Source: an uncultured Oscillospiraceae bacterium (GTDB taxonomy: Bacteria; Bacillota; Clostridia; Oscillospirales; Ruminococcaceae). From it: 64,000 bases of DNA. Shown piece by piece: positions 7,312-15,337 of the stretch (the stretch's first letter is position 1; each line of letters begins with the position of its first letter). Where the stretch lies: assembly GCA_900539695.1 (NCBI GenBank), contig UQDG01000004.1, forward strand, positions 62,001 through 126,000, read 5' to 3'. The translations under genes and the position numbers were made by a program. Below the pieces are notes generated by a model. The model ran no database searches. It was not told the DNA's origin and was given only the letters and a program-made list of their open reading frames with translations.

Positions 7312-9090
7312 TTATCGCTCAATTTTCATGTGGGGGTGTTTCGGCTGGTAGGCGGCTACGTCCAGCTGCCAGGTGGTGGAGCCGTCCGCGGTCTCCGCCA
7401 CTTTCTCAAAGCCAAAACTTGCATAAAACTCGCGCACCATCGCGTTTTTGGCGGTGGGATAATAGTACCCGCGGATGGTCTTTACCCCGCGCGCGGCGGC
7501 GTTGGCCACCATGATGTCCATCATGGCATCCTCCATGCCGCGCTTGAGTACACGGCAGCTCATCAGCCACAGGCGCAGGTGCAGGGTCTCCCCTTCCTGT
7601 TCGCCTGCGGTAACGGTGACAATGCCGTTATCGCCGAACTTGTCCACTAGCTTGCCGCAGCGGCAGAGCCAGGCCGGGTTCTCGGCCATGGCGCGGATGT
7701 CATCCTCGCTGCAGCGCAGAGTGGTCAGGTTGAACTGGTTGGATTTGTTGGTCAGCTGAGCGATGCGCTGGATGTACAGCGGCTCAAAATCTTTGATGGT
7801 AGCCGTCATCTCCAGGCTGTCCAGGTACTCGCCGTAATCGCTGAAAGACGCCTGTGCCTTGGCGCGCTGGGCGTTTTGGTGGTACAGTTCGGTCTTTTTC
7901 AGGTCCTCTTTCGAGAGGGCAGTGACCTCAAAGTAGCCGCCGTGATCCAGCATCTTGATGTAGTTCTCGGCACCGTCCAGCGCAGGCACGGCCACGCCGG
8001 GCACCTGGGCGGCCACGATGGCACGTTCGGCGGGGTTGTCATCGGCAAAGACAAAGCTGTCCGCGCCCAGGTTCAGTTCGGCGGCGATGTCGGTCAGGTT
8101 GCGGTCCTTCGGCTCCCAGTTGGCCTTGATAGAGACAAAATCGTCAGGCCGCAGCACGCCGTCCGGGTGGTTCAGGCCCGCCAGTGCGTTGGCTTCGTCA
8201 TTTTTGGAGTCCACGGCCAAGATCACGCCGATGGATTTCAGCGCCTTGCAGTAGCTCTGGAACTCGGCGTAGACCTGGCCCTCCGGCACCTCGGGACCGA
8301 TGGCCAGCCCGTCGACGCCGTCGTCGCCCACGATGCCGCCCCAGAGCGTATTGTCCAGGTCCAGCACAAGGGCTTTTTTGTTACGGCCGTACAAAGACTT
8401 GATGATATTGGCCACACTGTTGGCCAGCGACGGGATGGCATCCAGACACATGGCATATTTGTACATGTGCCAGAAGAAGGCGTCGCCCCAGGCGGTCAGG
8501 CCGTAATCGGCGGAGAGGTAGTCAATATCGTTGATGTAAAAATGCTCGTGCGCGGCGGCGTAGGCATAGAACTTCTGGTTCATCCGGCTGATGAAGTTGG
8601 AGCGGCCGTGGGGGTCCCAGATGTCGCGGTTGCCCATCAGGCGGAAGTTGGGGCGGTCAAAGTTGTTTTGGATGACCGGGCAGCCGAACTTGGCCTCCAA
8701 TGCCTGCCACATCGTCTCAAAATGAGTGTACTGGTCGGCCAGCATCGCGTCGATATCGGCTTCGCTGTCGGCGGTGGTGGGCAGGGCGGTCAGGTTGCGC
8801 CAGCTGGTGTGGATGTAGATGATGTCGGGGTGGAACTCGTCCAGCTCCGGCGTGCCGAACATGGCGTCCTGCCAATACTGGGCGTACTCGCTCTGGTAGA
8901 ACTCGGCCTCGATGCCGTACTGCAGCAGAAACAGCCCCAGCTGGTCGGCCACTTCGTTCGTGGTGGACCCGCCGAGGATGGCGATTTTTTTGCGCAGGGG
9001 GTGCGGGTTTTGGGCCAGCAGCTCCCGCCGCAGCCGCCGCTTTTTGCGCAGCAGCGTTTCAGTATCCAGCGGATAGTGGAAACAATCCAT
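7312..9090 (-). CDS. FkbH-like HAD-IIIC protein with C-terminal GNAT-like domain
   Basis: 592 residues. The N-terminal region (about 35-200) begins with an LGGSTTNE SGNH-like strand. The HAD domain starts at LVLDLDNTLWGG (nucleophile D244, acid D246) and ends with FADDNPAERA near 365. The C-terminal 170 residues look GNAT-like (NQFNLTT, LRLWLMSCRVLKRGMEDA). FkbH proteins dephosphorylate 1,3-bisphosphoglycerate and load the glyceryl unit on an acyl carrier. Here it likely supplies the acyl group for the MBOAT/SGNH pair, but no carrier protein gene is next to it. Confidence 0.85.
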   Translation of the reverse strand: MDCFHYPLDTETLLRKKRRLRRELLAQNPHPLRKKIAILGGSTTNEVADQLGLFLLQYGIEAEFYQSEYAQYWQDAMFGTPELDEFHPDIIYIHTSWRNLTALPTTADSEADIDAMLADQYTHFETMWQALEAKFGCPVIQNNFDRPNFRLMGNRDIWDPHGRSNFISRMNQKFYAYAAAHEHFYINDIDYLSADYGLTAWGDAFFWHMYKYAMCLDAIPSLANSVANIIKSLYGRNKKALVLDLDNTLWGGIVGDDGVDGLAIGPEVPEGQVYAEFQSYCKALKSIGVILAVDSKNDEANALAGLNHPDGVLRPDDFVSIKANWEPKDRNLTDIAAELNLGADSFVFADDNPAERAIVAAQVPGVAVPALDGAENYIKMLDHGGYFEVTALSKEDLKKTELYHQNAQRAKAQASFSDYGEYLDSLEMTATIKDFEPLYIQRIAQLTNKSNQFNLTTLRCSEDDIRAMAENPAWLCRCGKLVDKFGDNGIVTVTAGEQEGETLHLRLWLMSCRVLKRGMEDAMMDIMVANAAARGVKTIRGYYYPTAKNAMVREFYASFGFEKVAETADGSTTWQLDVAAYQPKHPHMKIER

Positions 9091-9103
9091 GGGTGGCTCC
9101 TTT

Positions 9104-9361
9104 TTAACCTAACTCTGCCAAGGCGCCTTTCAGGGCCTGGCTGATCTGGTCGGGGCAGCTGGTGGCCTTGCGGCCGCAGCGGATGCCCTCCATGCGGGTG
9201 ATGGCGTCCTCGGCCTTCATGCCGGGCAGCAGGCTGGCAATGCCTTTCAGGTTGCCATCGCAGCCGCCCAGGACCTTGACGCTTTTAATGGTGTGGTCGG
9301 GGTTCAGTTCAACTTCGGTCTGCACCGAGCAGGTGCCTTTGTTTTTGTAGATGTATGCCAT
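9104..9361 (-). CDS. TSCPD-domain protein (TIGR03905 type)
   Basis: 85 residues from the ATG at 9361, which has AAAGGAG upstream; an in-frame codon 18 residues earlier has no ribosome site. The C-terminal CGRKATSCPDQISQAL motif is the TSCPD signature also found at the end of some B12-dependent ribonucleotide reductases; a GGCDGNLKGI motif sits mid-protein. Function of the short stand-alone form is unknown, perhaps metal binding. Confidence 0.85.
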   Translation of the reverse strand: MAYIYKNKGTCSVQTEVELNPDHTIKSVKVLGGCDGNLKGIASLLPGMKAEDAITRMEGIRCGRKATSCPDQISQALKGALAELG

Positions 9362-9447
9362 GGTGATGTTGCTCCTTTTATAATGGTAGTCCGTTTGGTA
9401 TTTGTCGCGCATTTGTAAGGGTCGATGCGAGCATCCGCCCTACAGAA

Positions 9448-10314
9448 TCAGGTGGTTCTCTTAAACGTGGATTTTCTTGCCTTGGCCAAATCGTTCAACC
9501 TGGCGATCTGCTCATCGTGGGTAGCGAACGCGCCGACCGGGCGCGGGGTGACGGTGTGGATGCCGTGGTAGTCTGTGCCGCCGGTGATGAGCAGTCCATT
9601 CTCCTTGGCCAGACGCAACAGCTCGGTTTTGTCCTCGGGGGTGTTGCGGGGGTGGTCGATCTCCACGCCGTCCAGCCGCCCGGCGGCGATCAGCTCCCGG
9701 GCCAGTTCCATGCTGTGATACACGCTGGGGTGCGCCAGCACCACCACGCCGCGGCAGGCTTTAATAAGGTCCAGCACGGTGTCCACCGGCTCATACCGGG
9801 GCGTGTGCAGGATGCGCCCGCGCACAGGTTTTAGCCCGAACAGCGAGCGGTAGACCTCGTTGTACAGCCCGTCGGCCAGGCCGTACTGCCACAGCACCCG
9901 CATGATGTGGGCCTTGTACAAGGTGCCGCTGTCCTTGGCAAATTCCAGCGCCTCCTGGGTGGAGTACTGCGGACAGATCTCCTCCAGCTCCTTGCTGCTT
10001 TGCATCATGGCGGTGTAGCGGCGCTCGGCCATCATGCGGGAAAAATCCTCCAGCGCGGGGCAATCATCGGGCCAGTAGCACAAAAGGTGCACGCGGTGGG
10101 CGCGCTCGTAGTCGTAGGCGGTCAACTCCGTGGCGGGGATCAGATGCACGCCGTCCTGCACCGGGTGGGCGTAGGCGTAGCGAACGCTCTGGATCGAATC
10201 ATGATCCGAGATAGCCAGATGCGTCATCCCGGCGCACCGCGCCAGAAACGGCAGCTTGGCAACCGGTGTGGAACCATCGGAATAAGTCGTATGCGTATGC
10301 AGATCGCCCGGCAT
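9448..10314 (-). CDS. PHP-domain phosphoesterase (YciV/RNase AM-like)
   Basis: 288 residues, the usual length. The N-terminal DLHTHTTYSDGS (His6, His8) and AISDHDS (about 34-40), a mid-protein LAHPSVYH and a late TGGTDYHG supply the metal ligands of a PHP active site. Relatives hydrolyse 3',5'-bisphosphonucleotides or trim RNA 5' ends. AAAGGAGG lies 9 nt before the ATG. It is the upstream gene of the leftward group, but functional linkage to the acylation genes is not evident. Confidence 0.85.
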   Translation of the reverse strand: MPGDLHTHTTYSDGSTPVAKLPFLARCAGMTHLAISDHDSIQSVRYAYAHPVQDGVHLIPATELTAYDYERAHRVHLLCYWPDDCPALEDFSRMMAERRYTAMMQSSKELEEICPQYSTQEALEFAKDSGTLYKAHIMRVLWQYGLADGLYNEVYRSLFGLKPVRGRILHTPRYEPVDTVLDLIKACRGVVVLAHPSVYHSMELARELIAAGRLDGVEIDHPRNTPEDKTELLRLAKENGLLITGGTDYHGIHTVTPRPVGAFATHDEQIARLNDLAKARKSTFKRTT

Positions 10315-10486
10315 GGTGGGTAGACCTCCTTTACCTTTTCCGGAATATATTATTATACAATGTTTTTTGTGGTTTGGGAAGACCCTTGATTTTTGGTTGC
10401 TTTGAGTTGCTTTGAGTTGCGGCTTGCGCCCCGGCCCTGCCTACCCTGCGGCATGGCCTAGTATAACGGGTTGCATCCGTTAGGCC

Positions 10487-10519
10487 TTCCCTTTTTGTGA
10501 CCAAAAAAGGAAGCAAAAA
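10487..10519. repeat. Dispersed hairpin repeat, copy 2
   Basis: It shares the TTTTTGTGACCAAAAA core and the GGAAGCAAAAAA tail with the copy at 6111. It lies in the gap between the LysR and PHP genes. Confidence 0.7.
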
Positions 10520-10579
10520 AAGTCCCGCTGTTGCGAGGCAGCGCGCTTGGTGGCGCGAAACGAAAGCCGCCCGAAAAAA

Positions 10580-11461
10580 TCATTTTAAAGTCGTAGCATA
10601 CTCCTGTGCAGAAGCTACAAACTGCTTCGCCGCAGGCGATAGCCCCCCACGGGATAGACACGCCAACCCAATGCTGCGCTTGGCGGCAGGTTCCAGCCGC
10701 AGCACCTGGCACCCGCTGTGGTCGGTGCCGCGGCGGAACATCAGCTCTGGCATGATAGCCAGCCCCTGCCCGCAGGACACCATCGCGATCATGCTCTGGT
10801 CGTCCACGATGTAGCATCGGCTGTTCACGTGCAGATCATTCTTTTTAAAATAGCTTTGGATGTCGGCGTCCACGTCGGATTGCTGGCTGACGAACGCCCT
10901 GCCCTGCAATTCCTCGGCCCGCACGCAGCCGGGGCGGTGGGGCTGGTAGTCGGCAGGGGCGATGCAGACCAGCGGATCATCGTAGAGCGGCTCAAAATCC
11001 AGGTCACGCGCGCTGGAATTGGAGAGGAATCCAAGTTCCACTGTGCCGCCCTTGAGCCAATCCACGATGTCGGCGTAGGACCCCTGGTACAGCTGCACGT
11101 CGATCCCGGGAAACTGCTTTTGAAACGGCGGCACCAATTGTGGCACCCAGGTGACGCAGGCCGAGTTGAACACCCCCAGCCGCAGCACGCCCTTGTGCAT
11201 GCCGTTGACCTGGGCGATGGATTGGCTGAGCAGCTCACTGCTGTTGAGCATCTGGCGGATGGACGGCAGCAGGCTTTCGGCAGCAGCGGTCATGGTTACG
11301 CCGCTTTTGGTGCGGGTGAACAGCAGAAACCCGCACTCCGACTCCATGCCGGAGACCGCGTGGCTGATGGCCGAGGGCGTTAAGTGCATCTGCTCCGCCG
11401 CCGCGGCAAAGGTGCCCAGCTGGGACACCGTCATAAAAATCTGGCAGTCTGTCAGGGTCAT
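10580..11461 (-). CDS. LysR-family transcriptional regulator
   Basis: 293 residues. The N-terminal winged HTH (FMTVSQLGTFAAAAEQMHLTP at about 9-29, then AISHAVSGME) is typical LysR, followed by a two-lobed co-inducer domain. AGGAGA precedes the ATG. The promoter (TTGACT-17-TACAGT) is divergent from, and interleaved with, the promoter of a candidate small RNA, so it may regulate that RNA or the CPBP gene beyond. Effector unknown. Confidence 0.9.
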   Translation of the reverse strand: MTLTDCQIFMTVSQLGTFAAAAEQMHLTPSAISHAVSGMESECGFLLFTRTKSGVTMTAAAESLLPSIRQMLNSSELLSQSIAQVNGMHKGVLRLGVFNSACVTWVPQLVPPFQKQFPGIDVQLYQGSYADIVDWLKGGTVELGFLSNSSARDLDFEPLYDDPLVCIAPADYQPHRPGCVRAEELQGRAFVSQQSDVDADIQSYFKKNDLHVNSRCYIVDDQSMIAMVSCGQGLAIMPELMFRRGTDHSGCQVLRLEPAAKRSIGLACLSRGGLSPAAKQFVASAQEYATTLK

Positions 11462-11515
11462 AAACGACTTCTCCTAACGTGAACGAATTTCACTTTATAT
11501 ATGAAAAAGTTAAGC

Positions 11516-11544
11516 TTTACTTCATGTCTATACTGTACTATTAT
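11516..11544 (+). promoter_or_regulatory. Promoter of candidate small RNA
   Basis: TTTACT, 17 bp, TATTAT on the plus strand, overlapping the oppositely oriented lysR promoter. Confidence 0.55.
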
Positions 11545-11560
11545 ATTAGCAGAAAGTCAA
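11532..11560 (-). promoter_or_regulatory. lysR promoter
   Basis: On the minus strand TTGACT (11560-11555), 17 bp, TACAGT (11537-11532). Confidence 0.65.
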
Positions 11561-11646
11561 TGCCCGTAACGCACATTGCGGGCTGTACAAGACTCCTCTC
11601 CCTCCTAAGCCTTGCCGTCCGCACACCGGCAGGGCCTTTTTTATTG
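11552..11646 (+). ncRNA. Candidate small RNA with anti-Shine-Dalgarno tract
   Basis: After the plus-strand promoter comes a GCCCG...CGGGC hairpin (11561-11582), then the C/U-rich tract CTCCTCTCCCTCCT (11593-11606), then a terminator (CCTTGCCG...CGGCAGGG, T-run ending 11643). It contains no usable ORF. The layout equals that of the candidate at 3282-3495. Confidence 0.5.
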
Positions 11647-11672
11647 CCTTTTTTCGGCAGAGCGTGTATGAT
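11644..11672 (+). promoter_or_regulatory. Promoter of the CPBP protease gene
   Basis: TTGCCT, 17 bp, TATGAT, 35 bp before the ATG; it overlaps the end of the small-RNA terminator. Confidence 0.75.
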
Positions 11673-11707
11673 AGAGAAAGTATATATAAATGTAAGAGGT
11701 TTCAACC

Positions 11708-12613
11708 ATGTCCAAAACAAGAGGTGTACGTGGGGCGGCCGGGTGGTGCGCCATCGCAGCGATCCTGTATTTATTGGCCCGCAGCCTGCTGTATGCGGGC
11801 ATCAGCGCGCTGGTGGGGGTGGTGCACCCCGGCGCCAGCCTGGCCAAACCCATCGGCGTAAGCGAGGTCGGTCTCGGCCTGCTGCAGATCGTCATTGCCG
11901 TTGGTGCTGCCCTGGTCCCGCTGCTGTGGATGCTGCGAGGCACCCGCCTGCAAACCGACGACCTGCGCATCACCGTGCCCGCGCCATGGAGCCCGGCATT
12001 CTGCCTGCCGGTGTTTTTGGGCGTGGCCAGCACGGCTAACCTGTGCGGCGGGCTGCTGGTGCGCCTGGCCGGGGCCGAGGACGCTACCACCCTGCTGCCC
12101 AGCGGCGGCGCAGAGCTGTTCGTGCAGTTTTTGGCGCTTTGCGCCGTGCCCGCTGTGGTGGAGGAACTGCTTTTCCGCGGCGCACTGCAAGGGCTGATGC
12201 GCCCCAGCGGCAGTGCGGCGGCGATTTTCGGCCCGGCGCTGCTGTTCGGGCTGCTGCATCTCGACCTGGCCCAGGGGCTGACGGCCTTCGCTTGCGGCGT
12301 TTTTCTGGGCTGGCTTGCCGAGCGGTCAGGCAGCATTTTGCCCGGGATGCTACTGCATTTTTGCAATAACACGCTGGCTTTTTTAAATCTGTACCTGCGT
12401 TTTTACGCACCGCAGCCGGTATCTTTTGGCGTTGAGCTGTTTATTTTGTTCTTCTTTCCGGTGTTTGGCGTGTGGCTCATCTGGCACGCCCGGCAGCAGG
12501 GGTTCCGCTTCTCGGCGGGTCTGCGTCCCGGTGTGGACTTGACCAAAATTTTCACCAGCCCCGTCTATGACCTGGCCGTTGTGTTCCTGGTTTGCTACAC
12601 GATTTTTGTTTGA
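11708..12613 (+). CDS. CPBP-family intramembrane glutamic endopeptidase
   Basis: 301 residues with about eight membrane helices. The ABI/CPBP motifs are present: VVEELLFRG (E152, E153, R157), FGLLHLDL near 180-187, and a later FCNNTLAF. CAAX protease and bacteriocin-processing (CPBP) proteins are membrane proteases of diverse roles; the substrate here is unknown. It is followed 9 bp later by tadA, and may share a transcript with tadA and the SDR. Confidence 0.9.
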   Translation: MSKTRGVRGAAGWCAIAAILYLLARSLLYAGISALVGVVHPGASLAKPIGVSEVGLGLLQIVIAVGAALVPLLWMLRGTRLQTDDLRITVPAPWSPAFCLPVFLGVASTANLCGGLLVRLAGAEDATTLLPSGGAELFVQFLALCAVPAVVEELLFRGALQGLMRPSGSAAAIFGPALLFGLLHLDLAQGLTAFACGVFLGWLAERSGSILPGMLLHFCNNTLAFLNLYLRFYAPQPVSFGVELFILFFFPVFGVWLIWHARQQGFRFSAGLRPGVDLTKIFTSPVYDLAVVFLVCYTIFV

Positions 12614-12622
12614 GGTGCCCTT

Positions 12623-13084
12623 ATGACCGACGAAGAACTGATGCGCGCCGCCTTGGACGAGGCCCGCGAGGCCGCCGCCCTGGGTGAGGTACCCGTGGGT
12701 GCCGTGGTGGCCAAGGACGGGAAAATCATTGCCCGGGCGCATAATTTGCGCGAGAGCGGCAAAAATGCTACCTACCACGCCGAGTTGATGGCCATCGATG
12801 CGGCCTGCAAGGCGCTGGGCGGCTGGCGGCTGTGGCAGTGCGAGCTGTTCGTGACGCTGGAACCCTGCCCGATGTGCAGCGGGGCCATTATCAATAGCCG
12901 CTTAAAGCGGGTGGTGTACGGCGCGCGGGACCCCAAGGCAGGTTGCTGCGGCAGCCTGACCGACCTGTTTGCGTTGCCGTTCAACCATCATCCGGTGATT
13001 GAATCTGGGTTGCTGGAAGAAGAAGCGCAAGCGCTTTTGCAAGATTTCTTTGCGATGCTGCGCGAAAAGAGGAAGAAAAAATGA
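12623..13084 (+). CDS. tadA: tRNA adenosine-34 deaminase
   Basis: 153 residues. The zinc site is HAEL (H52, E54) and PCPMC (C82, C85), the CDA-fold deaminase signature; EVPVGAVV and the RLKRVVYGARDPKAG segments are TadA-specific. It converts A34 to inosine in tRNA-Arg(ACG). It overlaps the next gene by 4 bp (ATGA). Confidence 0.95.
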   Translation: MTDEELMRAALDEAREAAALGEVPVGAVVAKDGKIIARAHNLRESGKNATYHAELMAIDAACKALGGWRLWQCELFVTLEPCPMCSGAIINSRLKRVVYGARDPKAGCCGSLTDLFALPFNHHPVIESGLLEEEAQALLQDFFAMLREKRKKK

Positions 13085-13821
13085 TGCGTAACGTGTTTTT
13101 GACCGGCGGCAGCCGGGGCATTGGCGCGGCGGCTGTGCTGGCGCTGGCCCGCGCGGGCTACAACGTGGCCTTTACCTATCATGCACACCCCGAAGCCGCC
13201 GAGGCCGTAGCCGCCCAGGCCCGCGCCCTCTCCCCTGCCGGGACGTTTCTGCCCATCTGCGCTGACGCGGGAGACTCCGCCCAGGTGTGCGCCGCTGTGG
13301 CCCAGGCCGAAGAAGCCCTGGGCAGTTTGCAGGTGCTTGTCTGCAATGCGGGCATCGCCCAGCAAAAGCTGTTTACCGACACTACCGACGAGGATTGGCA
13401 CCGCATGATGGCCGTGGATCTGGACGGTGCATTTTATGCCTGCCGCGCCGTGCTGCCCGGCATGATCCGGCAGAAATACGGGCGCATCGTGCTCATCAGC
13501 AGCATGTGGGGCCAGACCGGCGGCAGCTGCGAGGTAGCCTACAGCGCTGCCAAAGCAGGGCTAATCGGCCTGGGCCGCGCCCTTGCCAAAGAGGAAGGCC
13601 CCAGCGGCGTGACGGTGAACATCATCGCGCCCGGCGTCATTGACACCGACATGATGGCCAGCTTTACCGACGAGGACCGCGCGGCTTTGGCAGAGGAAAC
13701 GCCTGTAGAGCGTTTGGGCACGGCTGAGGATGTTGCACGGGCTATCGTGTTTTTGTGCGACAAAAATGCCGGGTATATCACCGGGCAGGTGCTGGGCGTG
13801 AATGGCGGACTGGTGATTTGA
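13081..13821 (+). CDS. SDR-family oxidoreductase (FabG-like)
   Basis: 246 residues. NAD(P) motif GGSRGIG (9-15), NAG (about 89-91), catalytic Ser140/141, Tyr154 and Lys158 (YSAAK). The C-terminal segment GYITGQVLGVNGG is typical of 3-oxoacyl-ACP reductases, but no other fatty-acid gene is near, so the substrate is open. It is translationally coupled to tadA. Confidence 0.88.
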   Translation: MMRNVFLTGGSRGIGAAAVLALARAGYNVAFTYHAHPEAAEAVAAQARALSPAGTFLPICADAGDSAQVCAAVAQAEEALGSLQVLVCNAGIAQQKLFTDTTDEDWHRMMAVDLDGAFYACRAVLPGMIRQKYGRIVLISSMWGQTGGSCEVAYSAAKAGLIGLGRALAKEEGPSGVTVNIIAPGVIDTDMMASFTDEDRAALAEETPVERLGTAEDVARAIVFLCDKNAGYITGQVLGVNGGLVI

Positions 13822-13850
13822 ATTTTCGCCGCGGCTCCGCGGCCGTAAGG

Positions 13851-14231
13851 CGGCAGCGAACAGGCGGTGCGGGCCATACTACCGAGCCCCTGCGCCAGCG
13901 CGTCCGTGCCGAATACCCGGCCATCGAGACCGCCAACCTGCCCGAGGCTGAAGCCTTCCAGCGTTACCTGCGTACTGTTCATGGCTGCGAGGCCGATTAT
14001 TTAGAGACCGCCTCCACCAACTGCGGCAACAACAGCAGCTATCTGCGGGATCTGCTGCACGCTCACGGCGTGCCCTGCCGCAGCCTTGTTCTGACCCAGG
14101 ATGCCACGATGCAGCGCCGCATGGCTGCAGGCCTTGTCAAAATGGCCCCGGACATCCGCTGCCTGAACTACGCCGCGCTGCAGCCTGTTTACGGCACCCG
14201 CGCCGCCAACCCGGCCTTTGCCAGCCGGTAA
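13851..14231 (+). pseudogene. Fragment of a YdcF/ElyC-like (DUF218) protein
   Basis: From about 13858 the frame encodes TGGAGHTTEPLRQRV, ETASTNCGNNSSYLRDLL and a TQDATMQRRM motif, all typical of YdcF-type envelope proteins. There is no start codon or N-terminal strand: the coding sequence begins abruptly after the SDR stop, and the C-terminal third is missing. An interior fragment left by deletion is the best reading. Confidence 0.7.
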
Positions 14232-14244
14232 ACACGCAACGCCT

Positions 14245-14280
14245 CCCCTTTTGCATACTATGCTGCAAAGGGGGATTTTT
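14245..14280 (+). terminator. Terminator hairpin overlapping the lysozyme ribosome site
   Basis: CCCCTTTTGCA pairs with TGCAAAGGGG (one T bulged), followed by GATTTTTT. The 3' arm plus GGA is also the only Shine-Dalgarno for the ATG at 14282. Confidence 0.75.
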
Positions 14281-14281
14281 T

Positions 14282-15166
14282 ATGGCACTTTTTCAAAACG
14301 GCATTGATGTGTCCCGCTATCAGGGCAGCATCAACTGGACCCAGGTGGCCGCCGCGGGTAAGCAGTTCGCCATCGTGCGGGTGGGGTCCAGCAACAGCGG
14401 CGGCTTGTACGTAGATCCGTACTTTTTGCAGAATGTCACCGGCGCCCACAGTGCCGGGCTGCGGGTGGGCGCCTACTACTACACCTATGCCCGCACCCGC
14501 GCTGCCGTTGCCAGCGAATTGACTGCCTTTTTAAATATGCTGGAGGGCATCAAGCTGGAGTACCCGGTGTTCGTGGATGTGGAGGACTCAAGCCTTACCA
14601 GCCTGGGCCGCGCCGAGCTGACCAGCCTGGTGCAGTACGCTATGGATATTTTGTATCAGCGCAAATGGTATGCAGGGTGGTACAGTTACACAAACTACAT
14701 CAACAGCTATTTGAACGCGGGCGCACTGGTTGATTACCCGCTGTGGGTGGCGGACTACCGCGCCACGCTGGGTTACACCGGTGCCTACACGATGTGGCAG
14801 TACAGCGGCAGCGGCACGGTGAGCGGCATCAGCGGCGCGTGCGATCTAAATCGCAGTTACAAGGATTTTTTGCCTGAAATACAGGCTGGCGGCTACAACA
14901 ACTACGGGGCCGCCAGCCCTTCGGTGCAAAAAGTGAATGGGTATAAGCTGGTGGTTTTCAACGTCCGGTGCGAATATTTTTACACATCCAACTTAAATGA
15001 CGTGGTGGGCTACCTGCCCCTGGGCAACTACTGCGTCACCGGCCAGACCACCGCCAAATATGAGGGTTACGATTGGGTGACCTTTAAATATCAAGGCGAA
15101 GAATACTGGACCGCCCTGCTGGGCGATCGCAACCGCCTGGAAAAATGCGAATGTAATTGCAACTGA
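14282..15166 (+). CDS. GH25 lysozyme (muramidase)
   Basis: 294 residues, no signal peptide. The GH25 barrel covers about 1-200: GIDVSRYQG (D9), VFVDVEDSS with the catalytic D99/E101 pair, and MWQYSGSG near the end. The last 80 residues form a small extra domain (two repeats with Y/W-rich strands), perhaps wall binding. Lacking a signal, it may need lysis or a holin to exit, so a phage origin is possible. Its ribosome site is inside a terminator hairpin. Confidence 0.9.
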   Translation: MALFQNGIDVSRYQGSINWTQVAAAGKQFAIVRVGSSNSGGLYVDPYFLQNVTGAHSAGLRVGAYYYTYARTRAAVASELTAFLNMLEGIKLEYPVFVDVEDSSLTSLGRAELTSLVQYAMDILYQRKWYAGWYSYTNYINSYLNAGALVDYPLWVADYRATLGYTGAYTMWQYSGSGTVSGISGACDLNRSYKDFLPEIQAGGYNNYGAASPSVQKVNGYKLVVFNVRCEYFYTSNLNDVVGYLPLGNYCVTGQTTAKYEGYDWVTFKYQGEEYWTALLGDRNRLEKCECNCN

Positions 15167-15253
15167 CCCTTGAAAACTAGATTTTGTTGTGGTAAGATAC
15201 AACTACAAGGTGTATTTCCATCTGTAAGATGTAGAAACGGTCATGAATCCAAT

Positions 15254-15283
15254 TTGACAACCCACCACCATTTATGGTTTAAT
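15254..15283 (+). promoter_or_regulatory. Promoter of the topoisomerase operon
   Basis: TTGACA, 18 bp, TTTAAT, 54 bp before the ATG. Confidence 0.65.
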
Positions 15284-15337
15284 AAATTTATATGCCAAAA
15301 TTCAGGCAACACCGCACAATTCAGGGGGAACCGCCGC

